Assembly: GCA_947630405.1 (NCBI GenBank)
Contig: CANRHL010000004.1
Location: 1 to 54,040, forward strand
Source: an uncultured Clostridia bacterium
GTDB taxonomy: Bacteria; Bacillota; Clostridia; Christensenellales; UBA1242
DNA: 54,040 nt
Reading direction: 5' to 3'
Below, one piece after another: positions 16,377-26,392 of this stretch. The notes beneath the pieces were generated by a model, which did not search any database, was not told where the DNA came from, and was given only the letters and a program-made list of their open reading frames with translations. Numbering within the stretch: the stretch's first letter is position 1; each line of letters begins with the position of its first letter. The position numbers were made by a program, and so were the translations under genes.

Positions 16377-18899
16377 ATGGATAAATTTGTTATTGTTGAT
16401 GGGAATAGTTTAATAAACCGGGCGTTTTACGCGTTGCCAATGCTTAAAAGTTTATCGGGCAAACCTTGCAATGCGGTGTTTGGTTTTTTAAATATGATGA
16501 TTAATGTAATTTCTAACGAAAAACCAAAATATTTAGTTTGCGTTTTTGATGCGGGCAAGCACACTTTCCGCCATGATATGTATGCTGAATATAAGGGCAA
16601 GCGCGATAAAATGCCGGAAGATTTGGTCGAGCAATTGCCAATGTTAAAAGAAGTGCTTAAAGCCATGAACATTTTAATTTTGGAGAAAAAAGAGATTGAA
16701 GCGGATGACATTATTGGCAGCCTAACGCGCAAATTTAATGAAGAATTTATGCTCATTTCGGGCGATAAGGACTTATTGCAATTGATTAAACCGCACACAT
16801 CGGTTTGGCTCACGCAAAAAGGCATTTCCTCTGTTTTAAAAGTTGACGAAGAAGTGCTAAAACAAGAGTTTAATTTAAAGCCCTATCAAGTTATTGAAAT
16901 GAAATCGATAATGGGCGATAGTTCGGATAATATTCCGGGCGTTATGGGCATTGGCAAGGTGGGTGCGCAAAAACTTATTGACGAATATGATAACCTTGAT
17001 AACGTTTACGCCCACATTGACGACATTAGCGGAAGCACAAAACAAAAACTTTTAGTGAACAAAGATATGGCATATCTTTCTAAAAAACTTGCCACAATTA
17101 AACTTGATGTTGAACTTGATGTTTCGCTTGAAGATTGCCTATTGCATCTTCCATTTGGAGCAGAAGCCTACGAACTTATGCGTGAGTTAGATTTCAAGTC
17201 GGTTTTAAACAGAAAAGAACTCTTTTCGCCGCATAAAATTGAAGAAAAATCTAACATCATTTATGAGGCAAAAATAGTTGAAATTGATAGCCAAAATAAA
17301 TTTGACGAAATGCTAAATAACATAACAAAAACTTTTGGATTATATATTGACGAAATGAGCATGAACATCGGCTATGAAAATGTTGAATATGTGCTTTACA
17401 CTAGCGGGGGAATTTTTAATTTAAACAAACAAAAAATTAAAGAGTTAATGGAAGGCGAAAAACAAAAAATTTGTTTTGATTGTAAAGTTGTTATGCACCA
17501 ACTTGATGCGTACGATATTGAATTAAACAATTATTTTGATGTTTCGGTTGCCATATATATTGCCAACGAAATGGATGCAGAAATTGGTTATGCCGACGCG
17601 CTAAAATTAAATGGAATTTCAACAAACGCCAAAGCAAACACACTAATTAAATTAAAAGAAAAATACATTGCAGAATTAATAAATCACTCGCAATTAAAAT
17701 TGTATAGCGACATTGAACTTCCGCTTGTTAAAGTGCTTTTTGATATGGAAAAAACGGGCATAAAAGTTGATGCCGAGCAAATTCAAATTTTAAGCAACAC
17801 ATATAAAGAAGAATTAAAAGAAATAACCGCAAAAATTTATCTTCTTGCGGGCGAAGAATTTAATATCAATAGCCCAAAACAATTGCAGTCAATTCTGTTT
17901 GAAAAATTGGCAATTCCATATAAGGGCAAGGCATCAACTTCAATTGAGGTTTTAAACTCAATAAGAGAAAAACATGAAATTGTAGATTACATTATTCGTT
18001 ATAGGAAAATTGCAAAACTAATAAGCACATATCTTGATGGCATGCTCGTTTATGTTGGCGACGATAAAAAAATTCACACCACTTTTATGCAACGCACCAC
18101 GGCAACGGGCAGGCTAAGTAGCCGTGAGCCGAACCTTCAAAACTTGCCAATAAGAGATGATGAGGGCAGGAATCTTCGCAAAATGTTTTCAAGTTCGTTT
18201 GCGGGTGGCACGCTTATTAGTGCGGACTATAACCAAATTGAATTGCGCCTAATTGCGAACTTTAGTGCGGACGAAAACATGACGCACGATTATCTATCCG
18301 GACTAGATATTCACACGGCCACGGCAAGCAAAATTTTTAACCTCCCAATAAGCGAAATTGACGCAAACAAAAGGCGTGTGGCAAAAAGCGTTAACTTTGG
18401 CATAATTTATGGCATAAGTGCGTATGGGTTAAGCCAAAATATTGGCATCCCGCCAAAAGAAGCAGGCAGATTTATTGATAGATATTTGCAAATTTACCCA
18501 CGCGTTAAAGAGTATGGCGAAAAGTGCATTGAAGATGCGCGCAAAAACGGATATGCTTCCACAATTATGGGCAGAATTAGGCATATTCCAGATATAAATT
18601 CAAACAACCACACCGTGCGAGGTTTTGCTGAAAGGGTGGCAAAAAACACACCGCTTCAAGGCAGTGCAAGTGATATAATTAAAATTGCAATGATACGCGT
18701 GTTTAATAGGCTGAATGATGAAAACTTAAAAAGTAAACTTGTGCTTCAAATTCATGACGAATTGATTGTGGATTGCGTGCCTGGCGAGAGCGAAAAAGTT
18801 AAAACAATTTTAAAAGAAGAAATGGAGAATGTTGTGCACCTAACTGTGCCGCTAATTGTTAATGTTAGCGAGGGCATTAGTTTATATGATGCAAAATAA
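16377..18899 (+). CDS. polA: DNA polymerase I
   Basis: 'MDKFVIVDGNSLINRAFYAL', 'IMGDSSDNIPGVMGIGKVGAQKLI', 'SADYNQIELRLIANFSAD', 'RRVAKSVNFGIIYGIS', 'QIHDELIVD'. Confidence 0.97.
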   Translation: MDKFVIVDGNSLINRAFYALPMLKSLSGKPCNAVFGFLNMMINVISNEKPKYLVCVFDAGKHTFRHDMYAEYKGKRDKMPEDLVEQLPMLKEVLKAMNILILEKKEIEADDIIGSLTRKFNEEFMLISGDKDLLQLIKPHTSVWLTQKGISSVLKVDEEVLKQEFNLKPYQVIEMKSIMGDSSDNIPGVMGIGKVGAQKLIDEYDNLDNVYAHIDDISGSTKQKLLVNKDMAYLSKKLATIKLDVELDVSLEDCLLHLPFGAEAYELMRELDFKSVLNRKELFSPHKIEEKSNIIYEAKIVEIDSQNKFDEMLNNITKTFGLYIDEMSMNIGYENVEYVLYTSGGIFNLNKQKIKELMEGEKQKICFDCKVVMHQLDAYDIELNNYFDVSVAIYIANEMDAEIGYADALKLNGISTNAKANTLIKLKEKYIAELINHSQLKLYSDIELPLVKVLFDMEKTGIKVDAEQIQILSNTYKEELKEITAKIYLLAGEEFNINSPKQLQSILFEKLAIPYKGKASTSIEVLNSIREKHEIVDYIIRYRKIAKLISTYLDGMLVYVGDDKKIHTTFMQRTTATGRLSSREPNLQNLPIRDDEGRNLRKMFSSSFAGGTLISADYNQIELRLIANFSADENMTHDYLSGLDIHTATASKIFNLPISEIDANKRRVAKSVNFGIIYGISAYGLSQNIGIPPKEAGRFIDRYLQIYPRVKEYGEKCIEDARKNGYASTIMGRIRHIPDINSNNHTVRGFAERVAKNTPLQGSASDIIKIAMIRVFNRLNDENLKSKLVLQIHDELIVDCVPGESEKVKTILKEEMENVVHLTVPLIVNVSEGISLYDAK

Positions 18900-18904
18900 T
18901 TTAT

Positions 18905-18940
18905 AAAAAGGCGCAATTTAATTTGCGTTTTTTTATTTTT
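18905..18940 (+). terminator. Rho-independent terminator
   Basis: aaaaggcgcaatttaatttgcgttttttta. Confidence 0.6.
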
Positions 18941-18957
18941 TTTATAAAATAAAATTA

Positions 18958-20283
18958 ATGACAAACGAAGAACGCAAAGATTTTTACATGAACCGCAACA
19001 TAAAATTGTATCCAACCTATTGTGCGCTAACATGGGATGTTCTTTTTGTGTGGACAATTTTAACCGTGTATTACACCACGGTAAAAGGCTTATCCTTTTC
19101 ACAAGCAGTGCTATTAGATAGCGTTCAAACAATTGCCGCCTGCATAATGTGCGGTCCGCTAACAAAGTTGTTTGCAAACCTCAAAACGGTAACGGCAACA
19201 AGGCTTGGCAACTTGGGGTATATTGGCTTTTTGTTAATTCTAATTTTTGGCAAAACTTTTTGGCAGTTTTCAATTGGGGCGGTGTGCTTGGCGTTTGCTT
19301 ACATAATGTGCTCGGTTAAAAACACATCAATTTTAAATAAAAGTTTAAGGCTTGTTAATAGGTCCAACGATTATCAGCGCGTGTATGGCAAAGGCGTTTC
19401 AATTTATTATGTTTTGGAGGCAATAAGTTCAATTGCGGCAACCTATTTATTTAGGGTTAATGCTTATTTGCCGTTTTGTTTATCTTTGGCATTTATTGTG
19501 CTTGCTCAAATTTACTCATTTTTAATTAAAAATCCAGAAAAATTTCAAGAATCAAACGCTATAATAGATTCAAAGGAAGAACAAGCCGTTCTCAAGGCAA
19601 AACAACCAGATTCATTTTTAAAAATTTTATCGTCCGGCTTTGTTATATCCCTTTTGTTTTACGCGCTAATTATGCGCGGTGCGTTGTATATTGACACCAC
19701 ACAACTAAGATTATATCTTCAAGAAGTAACAGATGCGCAAACCGGCATAATTCCATTTTGGACGTTCGGCTATATTTTTGCCTTTATGCGATTGTGTCAA
19801 GGCATATCGTCAAAATATCAATTTAAGTTCAACTTAAAATTTAATTTAAAAAGTTTAATTATTTTCACCTTAACATTTATAATATCGGTATCGTCAACAG
19901 CGTTAGTCTATTTGTTTATGCCAAATTCAATTTTAAAACTTGTTATAATTTTGTTCTTAATGATAGTAACTTGTATTTTAAGGCAGCCTAACACCATTTT
20001 GTTGAATAACTATATGCAAGTTTGCACACATAGCAAAAATCACGAGAGAATGTACGCCTTGCGCACAATTGCCGAATATTTGGGCATTGCAATTTTCAAC
20101 GCAATATATGCACAACTGTTAAATTCATTTAACAACAACATCGGCTATGCGGATTTAATTCACGTTGGCATTTTGATTCTGCCAATGCTTATTGGCTTAA
20201 TTGTGTTTATCCGCGCACTAACAAAAAAATATGCACAAAAATACACAATTATTAAGCCAGAGTATACAGAAGATGAATTATAA
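18958..20283 (+). CDS. MFS-type membrane transporter
   Basis: About 12 hydrophobic segments; 'YYTTVKGLSFSQAVLLDSVQ' N-terminus. Confidence 0.75.
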   Translation: MTNEERKDFYMNRNIKLYPTYCALTWDVLFVWTILTVYYTTVKGLSFSQAVLLDSVQTIAACIMCGPLTKLFANLKTVTATRLGNLGYIGFLLILIFGKTFWQFSIGAVCLAFAYIMCSVKNTSILNKSLRLVNRSNDYQRVYGKGVSIYYVLEAISSIAATYLFRVNAYLPFCLSLAFIVLAQIYSFLIKNPEKFQESNAIIDSKEEQAVLKAKQPDSFLKILSSGFVISLLFYALIMRGALYIDTTQLRLYLQEVTDAQTGIIPFWTFGYIFAFMRLCQGISSKYQFKFNLKFNLKSLIIFTLTFIISVSSTALVYLFMPNSILKLVIILFLMIVTCILRQPNTILLNNYMQVCTHSKNHERMYALRTIAEYLGIAIFNAIYAQLLNSFNNNIGYADLIHVGILILPMLIGLIVFIRALTKKYAQKYTIIKPEYTEDEL

Positions 20284-20309
20284 ACCAAACAAAACTAAAT
20301 TAAACTAAA

Positions 20310-20336
20310 AAAGAGTGGTTTTCCACTCTTTTTTAG
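20310..20336. terminator. Terminator shared by the transporter gene and the SRP RNA
   Basis: aaaagagtggttttccactctttttt symmetric hairpin with A/T flanks. Confidence 0.7.
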
Positions 20337-20337
20337 T

Positions 20338-20606
20338 AAGTTGCACATATACATTGAAGCAAGTCAATTGCTGGCATAAACAAGATGCACTCCATCAAAG
20401 CAACCTTATAGCACATATCGTATCCTTCTTAATGCTGCTGCCTTCCGGCCCTGACATGATTCGTAGGGCAATATTGTATAAGACCCTAATTTCAACATAC
20501 ACCAAGCCTACTCAACACAACATTCTTGCCCCGCTGTACATATTCAGCCCCACTGTAGCGGATTGTGGGCAACAGGGCACCGCTGGCTCCCCGCCTAGTA
20601 CAACTT
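20338..20606 (-). ncRNA. ffs: Signal recognition particle RNA, long Bacillus-type with Alu domain
   Basis: Minus strand AUGUCAGGGCCGGAAGGCAGCAGCAUUAAGAAGG (helix 8) and 5' GGGGAGCCAGCGGUGCCCUGUUGCCCACAAUCCGC (Alu); ends pair AAGTTGTAC/GTGCAACTT; upstream TTGAAA-N17-TATAAT. Confidence 0.95.
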
Positions 20607-20746
20607 GAATTTATTATACTCTAAAATTAAAAAAATTTCAAGCCTTTTTGTTAAAATTCTTCAAAACAACAAATTTATATAAATTTTTTAAATGGGTATT
20701 GACAAACCTCAAATTGAGTGCTAAAATACAATCAAGGAGAGGCGCT

Positions 20747-21280
20747 ATGATGGATGAAAATGAAATAATTTTAGGTAAAAAAGTCAATTTCCAAGGCATT
20801 TACGACTCAATTATAGATAAAGTTAGCAATCACGTAACTGAAATTTTTAGTAAAAAAGTGAAAGAAAGAATAAAAAACCTAGGTTTAAATGCTGATGTGA
20901 TTGTGGATGACGATTTAACTTGTTTTTATGAAGAGGATGAGTTTGGCAAAATCCTAATTGATGGTATAAGTTATAATTTGGACCCTTCCATTCAAATCCT
21001 TATAAATATTGCAGTGTATGAGGCGGTTAAAGAGCAAGCAAGTTTAATAAAACTTTCAAACTTCACCTTCTATAATGAACTAGAAAAAGTTTATAAAAAG
21101 AATTCAAAAGTTAAAGAAACTAGGGATTTAATAGATTATGAAACCAAGCAAAATCATATTATGTTTTGCGTTCGCGTGGGCATCTTAAATGCAATATTGC
21201 TTAATTATAAAGGCGTAAGCGTATATAAAGATGTGTTAGACAATAAAAAACGCAAACAAGAAATAAAACAAGAGATTTAA
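20747..21280 (+). CDS. Hypothetical protein
   Basis: TTGACA promoter at about 20700, AGGAGA SD, ATG 20747; no recognised domain. Confidence 0.7.
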   Translation: MMDENEIILGKKVNFQGIYDSIIDKVSNHVTEIFSKKVKERIKNLGLNADVIVDDDLTCFYEEDEFGKILIDGISYNLDPSIQILINIAVYEAVKEQASLIKLSNFTFYNELEKVYKKNSKVKETRDLIDYETKQNHIMFCVRVGILNAILLNYKGVSVYKDVLDNKKRKQEIKQEI

Positions 21281-21346
21281 TCTCTTTTTTTATTAAATTT
21301 ATTTGTTAAAATTTTTTTATTTGCTATAATTATATTAGGAGAGCGT

Positions 21347-22047
21347 ATGAAAAAGTCCAATGCAGATAGGTTTATTGCGGCATATAACCAAATTGATTAT
21401 AGCTTAAGAACCATTTACGATTTCAAGCGTAGCATGTCTTTTAGCGATGTTGTTAGGCGCAGTGTGGTTTTAAATGCCGTTGTTAGAAAGTATGTGGCAG
21501 ATTAAGGAACGCAATTATACATCAGGGCAACAATAAATACACCATTGCCGAGCCGCATGATGATATTGTTGATAGAATTGAAAAATTGGCAGAAATTATA
21601 AGTGAGCCACCAAAGGCAATTGATAGAGTTGGCAATAAAGATGTTATAACAATTGAGTATGATATGAAAATTGCTGAAGCAATGGAATTGATTTCGCGAA
21701 CGGGGTTTGCAAATTTGCCAACATATCAGGGTGAAAAGTTGGTGGGCATTTTAAATGCACGAAAACTCATGACTGTGCTTGGCCAAAAACTAGCTGAAAA
21801 AGTTAATTTGCAAGAGTATATTGAACAAACTCCAGTTGGCGATGTTATTACAAGTATGGGGGAAGATTATTATTTCATGCTTGCCGATACCGATTTAACG
21901 GTTGAAAGCGCCATGAATTATTTTGAAAACAACCGAAAATTATTAATAATTTTAATAACAAAAAACGGCAAGGATACGGGTAAGCCGCTTGCCATTATTT
22001 CATCTGCCGACATTATTGATATGAAAAAGATTTTGGATGTGTATTAA
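21347..22047 (+). pseudogene. CBS-domain protein gene with a one-base frameshift
   Basis: ATG 21347 (TATAAT promoter, AGGAGAG SD) gives MKKSNADRFIAAYNQ...VVRKYVAD*; the -1 frame continues LRNAIIHQGNNKYTIAEPHDDIVDRIEKLAEIISEPP into the listed CBS ORF; adding one T at about 21502 restores it. Confidence 0.75.
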
Positions 22048-22895
22048 TGAAAATTGCAACGGGGTGGAAAGATTATAAAGTGTTAAAAACCGCCAATGGT
22101 GAAAAACTAGAACGCATTGGTGGCTTTACTTTTTTGCGCCCAGACCCACAAGTTATTTGGAATATTGATAAAAAGATAACAGAAAATGTTGATGCAAAAT
22201 ACGAGCGAACGGAAAATAAATCTGGCGTGTGGAAATTTAATAAAAATTTTAAAAAAGAATTTGTTATAACGCGCAAAAACATAAAATTTCACATCGAGCC
22301 AATGAGTTTTAAACATATTTGTTTGTTCCCCGAACAAGCAGTTAATTGGGATATGTTTGAAAAACTAATCAAAGCAGAAAATAGAGAAATTAAGGTGCTA
22401 AATTTGTTTGCTTACACGGGGGCAGCAAGTGTTGTGTGTGCGCTTGCTGGGGCAAAAGTAACCCATGTTGATGCGGCAAAAAGCATGATTGACATTGCAA
22501 AAATAAATGCCGAACTAAATGGCGTTACTAACATAAGATTTATTTTAGACGATTGCATTAAATTTGTTGAGCGTGAAATTAGGCGAGGGAATAAATATGA
22601 TGCAATAATTATGGACCCACCATCATTTGGGCGTGGGCCAAAGGGCGAAACGTGGAAAATTGAAGAAAATATTTTCAATTTTGTTAAACTTTGCAGCCAA
22701 ATTTTATCAAACAATCCACTTTTTGTGTTAATAAATAGTTACACCACCGGTTTGCAACCAACAGTTATGGAAAACATTTTAAACACAACAATTTTGGGCG
22801 GCAAAACTGAAAGCTATGAAATTGGCTTGCCAACCGAAGAAGAAGGCATAGTTTTGCCGTGCGGTTGCTCGGCAATAAAAACATTTAAAGGATAG
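22047..22895 (+). CDS. Class I SAM-dependent (rRNA) methyltransferase, RlmI-like
   Basis: 'VLNLFAYTGAASVVCALAGAKVTHVDAAKSMIDIAKINAELNG', 'DAIIMDPPSFGRGPKGE'. Confidence 0.87.
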   Translation: MKIATGWKDYKVLKTANGEKLERIGGFTFLRPDPQVIWNIDKKITENVDAKYERTENKSGVWKFNKNFKKEFVITRKNIKFHIEPMSFKHICLFPEQAVNWDMFEKLIKAENREIKVLNLFAYTGAASVVCALAGAKVTHVDAAKSMIDIAKINAELNGVTNIRFILDDCIKFVEREIRRGNKYDAIIMDPPSFGRGPKGETWKIEENIFNFVKLCSQILSNNPLFVLINSYTTGLQPTVMENILNTTILGGKTESYEIGLPTEEEGIVLPCGCSAIKTFKG

Positions 22896-22897
22896 AT

Positions 22898-23596
22898 ATG
22901 CAAGAATTACAAATTTTGTATGAAGATAATCATATCATAGTCGTTATTAAACCATATAATGTGGCGGTGCAAGAGGACGAAAGCAAAGACGAAGATATGC
23001 TAACAAAAATAAAAAATTACATTAAGGTTAGAGATAATAAACCCGGCAATGTTTTTTTAGGCTTGGTGCATAGGCTAGATAGGCCAACGGGCGGGGTTAT
23101 GGTGTTTGCAAAAACCAGTAAGGCGGCAGCAAGGCTAACCAGCCAACTAAAAAACAAGGTAATGCACAAAAATTATCTTACGGTTGTAAACGGCAAACCT
23201 CAACTTGCTTTTAACAAACTGACCACCTATTTAAAAAAGGATGAAAAAACCAACACGGTTTCAATTGTGCCTAAACTAGAAAAGGATAGTAAGGAAGCCG
23301 TATTGGAGTATAATGTTTTATCAACCAAAGATAATTTATCGCTAATAGAAGTGAACTTAATAACGGGCAGAAGCCATCAAATAAGGGTGCAAATGTCCGC
23401 TCAACTGAACACTCCAATTTACGCCGATTTTAAGTATGGGGATAAAAAGCACAAGGCCAACCTTGCCCTGTGGGCATACAAATTAACTTTTGCCCATCCA
23501 ATAACAAAACAGAACATGGTGTTCAAAGCCGAGCCGGATTATACCAACTCAATATTTGTAAAATTTAAAGATGAAATTGATAAAATTATATCTTAA
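22898..23596 (+). CDS. RluA-family pseudouridine synthase
   Basis: 'NVFLGLVHRLDRPTGGVMVFAKTSKAAARLTSQ' HRLDRxTGG motif; 'TGRSHQIRVQ'. Confidence 0.93.
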   Translation: MQELQILYEDNHIIVVIKPYNVAVQEDESKDEDMLTKIKNYIKVRDNKPGNVFLGLVHRLDRPTGGVMVFAKTSKAAARLTSQLKNKVMHKNYLTVVNGKPQLAFNKLTTYLKKDEKTNTVSIVPKLEKDSKEAVLEYNVLSTKDNLSLIEVNLITGRSHQIRVQMSAQLNTPIYADFKYGDKKHKANLALWAYKLTFAHPITKQNMVFKAEPDYTNSIFVKFKDEIDKIIS

Positions 23597-23825
23597 TTTT
23601 TTTAAAACGACCTTAAATTTTAAAAAAAACTGCATTTTTGATTGATTTTTTTGAATTTTTAAAAAATTTTTTGCAAAATTTTAATTAAAGCAAAAAAACA
23701 ACCTATAAAATAGTGCGTTTTTGCCATTAAAAAATTTTAAAAAAAATTTAAAAAATTTTTAAAAAAAGTATTGACTATATCAAATTTTCGTGCTAAAAGA
23801 TAGGTGAAAACTAAAAGGAGATATT

Positions 23826-25331
23826 ATGGATAAATTAGCAGTTTTCAGAATGAATATCAATGAAATTGAACTCACCATTTTTAAATACACACCTAACGGC
23901 TATTTCACGATTGATGAGCAAATTCGCGAACCTATTAAAATTATTCAAGATATGGAGCGCGATGGCTACATAAAGCCAAGCCGCATTCAAGACACAATTG
24001 CAATTCTAAAAAACTTTAGAAAGATTGTTGACGGACAAAAAATTGAAAGTTTTATTTGTTTTGCCGACCCAATCATTGCAACGGCAAGAAATCAAATTGC
24101 TTTCTTAGATGAAATTTACAAAACCGTTTCGCTCTATTTTAAAGTGCTTTCAAAAGAAGAGCAGATGAGCGCCTTGCATAGTTCGGTTTTATATTCTTTT
24201 GCGATGACTCGTGGCATAATTGTTAAGGTTGGGGACTATTCAACCGAAATAATCAGGTTTAACCGCCGCGTTATTAACAATAGCGTTTCAATTCCGCTTG
24301 GCATGGTTACCTTGCTTGATAAAGTTGGGGATAAGGACTTTTCTAAGCGTATGGACAAGGTTGTTGATTTGCTAACCAAAGAAATTAAAAAATTGCCATG
24401 GGTTTACGACCTTGACGAAGATAGCGAATTTATTGGCATTGGCGAAGTGTTTGAAGCACTTGGCAGATTAAGTAGAAAATCCACCCGCTATCCGCTTGAC
24501 GTGGCGCACGATTATGAAATAACGGAAGAAAGTTTTAAAAATGTTTATAACCTTGTGCGCGGCCTTGATTTAGATAAAGCCAAAAAACTAAAAGGCATTT
24601 CGGAAAAGCGTGCCGATTTAATTGCGCTTGGCATGGCAGAAGTTAAAGCAATGTTTAATGAGTTCATTTCGGGCGGCGTTAAAGTTTCCACCAACGATGA
24701 AATGTATGGCATTGTTGCAAAGAACTTGCTTGGTCAAACGGGCGAAAAACCTTTGCTTGATATATTAGGTTATTCGCTAAGTTCAATTAACGAGTTCTAT
24801 CCAACCAACATTAATGTGGATAACAATTATTCGCTTGCAGTAATTTTATATAAACAATTAAAAGTTTTGCACAAACTTACTCGCCCTTATGTTAAAGTGC
24901 TAAGAATTGCGGCAAGCATGTGCATGGCGGGCAAGCGCATAAGTTATGAAAACTACACCAAAAACAATTTCCCAGTTATTTTAAATTGCGGAATTTATGG
25001 TGCATCGCATAAAGATATTGTGTTGGCAGCCTTTGTTGCAAGCAGCCAAAATATTGACGATTTCAGCCTTAACGATTGGGTTAGATACAAGGACCTTGTA
25101 ACAGACGAGGACCTTGACGCAGTTAAAAAACTTGCAGTTATAATTAAAATGGCAACAATGTTGAACATCACCAACGCAAATAGCGTTAAAGATATATCTT
25201 GCGATATTCTTGGCGACACTGTAATTTTAAAAACCGACTTGGAGCGCGATGCAACACTTGAAATTAGCCAAGCAATGTCGGTTGCGGGCGATTTTAGAAA
25301 AGTTTATGGCAAAAACTTACAAATCTTATAA
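23826..25331 (+). CDS. Ppx/GppA-family phosphatase
   Basis: Ppx-like actin fold and HD-like C-terminal part ('KLKGISEKRADLIALGMAEVKAMFNEF'). Confidence 0.75.
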   Translation: MDKLAVFRMNINEIELTIFKYTPNGYFTIDEQIREPIKIIQDMERDGYIKPSRIQDTIAILKNFRKIVDGQKIESFICFADPIIATARNQIAFLDEIYKTVSLYFKVLSKEEQMSALHSSVLYSFAMTRGIIVKVGDYSTEIIRFNRRVINNSVSIPLGMVTLLDKVGDKDFSKRMDKVVDLLTKEIKKLPWVYDLDEDSEFIGIGEVFEALGRLSRKSTRYPLDVAHDYEITEESFKNVYNLVRGLDLDKAKKLKGISEKRADLIALGMAEVKAMFNEFISGGVKVSTNDEMYGIVAKNLLGQTGEKPLLDILGYSLSSINEFYPTNINVDNNYSLAVILYKQLKVLHKLTRPYVKVLRIAASMCMAGKRISYENYTKNNFPVILNCGIYGASHKDIVLAAFVASSQNIDDFSLNDWVRYKDLVTDEDLDAVKKLAVIIKMATMLNITNANSVKDISCDILGDTVILKTDLERDATLEISQAMSVAGDFRKVYGKNLQIL

Positions 25332-25342
25332 AAGGGGTAAAA

Positions 25343-26338
25343 ATGTTTAGTATAGATTTAGGTTTAAAGTTTGGCAGCAATGAAATTATTATTTTTAGAA
25401 AGGGCTATGGCATAATTGCCAAAGAGCCTGCTTATTTGGCAGTGCAAGAAAATGATGGCAAAATAAAAGTTAAAGCAACGGGCAAAGAAGCCGAAAAATT
25501 GTTCTTATCAAAATCGAGCAATGTAACAATTTACGAGCCAATTAAAAATAGCGAAATTGTTAATGAAAAAATGGCAGTTGTGTTAATAAGTGAAATTTTA
25601 AAAAAGGTTATTAACGATAAATTTTTGTTAAACCGCCTAAACGCACTTGTTGCCGTGCCTTGTGCATTAAACCGCAAACAATTAACACTTTTAAAACGAG
25701 TGCTTAATGAATCTGGCGTTACAAAAGTAACATTTGTGCAAAATAGTGTTTGCGCCCGCACCGATTTGGATATTGATAGCCACGCACACATTATGGTGGT
25801 GGACATTGGCAAATACATAACCGACATTAGCGTTTTAAATGAATATAATTTTGCAATGGGCAGAATGTATTTTATTGGCGGCGAAGATATGGATAAAAGC
25901 ATAACCACTTTTATTTTAGATAACCACAATTTAACGGTAAGCGATTTAACAAGCGAAGCAATTAAAAACGAAGTGGCATCTTTATATGAGCGCGATTTAT
26001 ACAAAACCGAATATATTGGCATTGATGAAAATGATAAATTTGTTAAAAAAGAAATCACGGCAAACGAAGTGCGCGTTGCAATTTTAAATGTGTACGATAA
26101 AATCTTAAAACTAATCAATGATGTGCTTTCAAGTTTGGATAAAGATACCGCGCGCGATGTTTATAACAACGGCGTTATGTTCGTTGGTGGGGCAAGCACA
26201 ATTCCGGGCTTGTATGAATATGTAAGCAAAAAATTAGATATGCCGGTTATAATTCCGGAAAATCCGGCCGACACAGTAATTTTAGGCGCAGGCAAACTTC
26301 TAAACGGCAACCGCGAATTTTTAAAAATCGAACTTTAA
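25343..26338 (+). CDS. MreB/Mbl-like actin homolog (divergent)
   Basis: 'MFSIDLGLKFGSNEIIIF', 'AVPCALNRKQLTLLKRVLNESGVTKVTFVQ', 'MVVDIGKYITDISVLN', 'GVMFVGGASTIPGLYEYVSKKLDMPV'. Confidence 0.83.
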   Translation: MFSIDLGLKFGSNEIIIFRKGYGIIAKEPAYLAVQENDGKIKVKATGKEAEKLFLSKSSNVTIYEPIKNSEIVNEKMAVVLISEILKKVINDKFLLNRLNALVAVPCALNRKQLTLLKRVLNESGVTKVTFVQNSVCARTDLDIDSHAHIMVVDIGKYITDISVLNEYNFAMGRMYFIGGEDMDKSITTFILDNHNLTVSDLTSEAIKNEVASLYERDLYKTEYIGIDENDKFVKKEITANEVRVAILNVYDKILKLINDVLSSLDKDTARDVYNNGVMFVGGASTIPGLYEYVSKKLDMPVIIPENPADTVILGAGKLLNGNREFLKIEL

Positions 26339-26340
26339 CC

Positions 26341-26375
26341 TTATAAAAAACAAACCAAAAAGGTTTGTTTTTTAT
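26341..26375 (+). terminator. Rho-independent terminator
   Basis: aaaaaacaaaccaaaaaggtttgttttttat. Confidence 0.75.
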
Positions 26376-26392
26376 AATTCAATTTTGTTTTT

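Noticed and set aside
20315-20608. 97-aa plus-strand ORF
   Set aside because: Lies antisense to the SRP RNA, whose conserved helix 8 and Alu sequences explain the region.
21586-22047. Independent TTG-start CBS gene
   Set aside because: Upstream sequence continues in frame as coding (LRNAIIHQGNNKYTIAEPHDD), so this is the 3' part of a frameshifted gene.
23600-23800. Possible replication origin or curved-DNA element in the very A/T-tract-rich gap before ppx
   Set aside because: No DnaA-box cluster recognised and no dnaA/gidA-type neighbours; low complexity alone is common in this genome.
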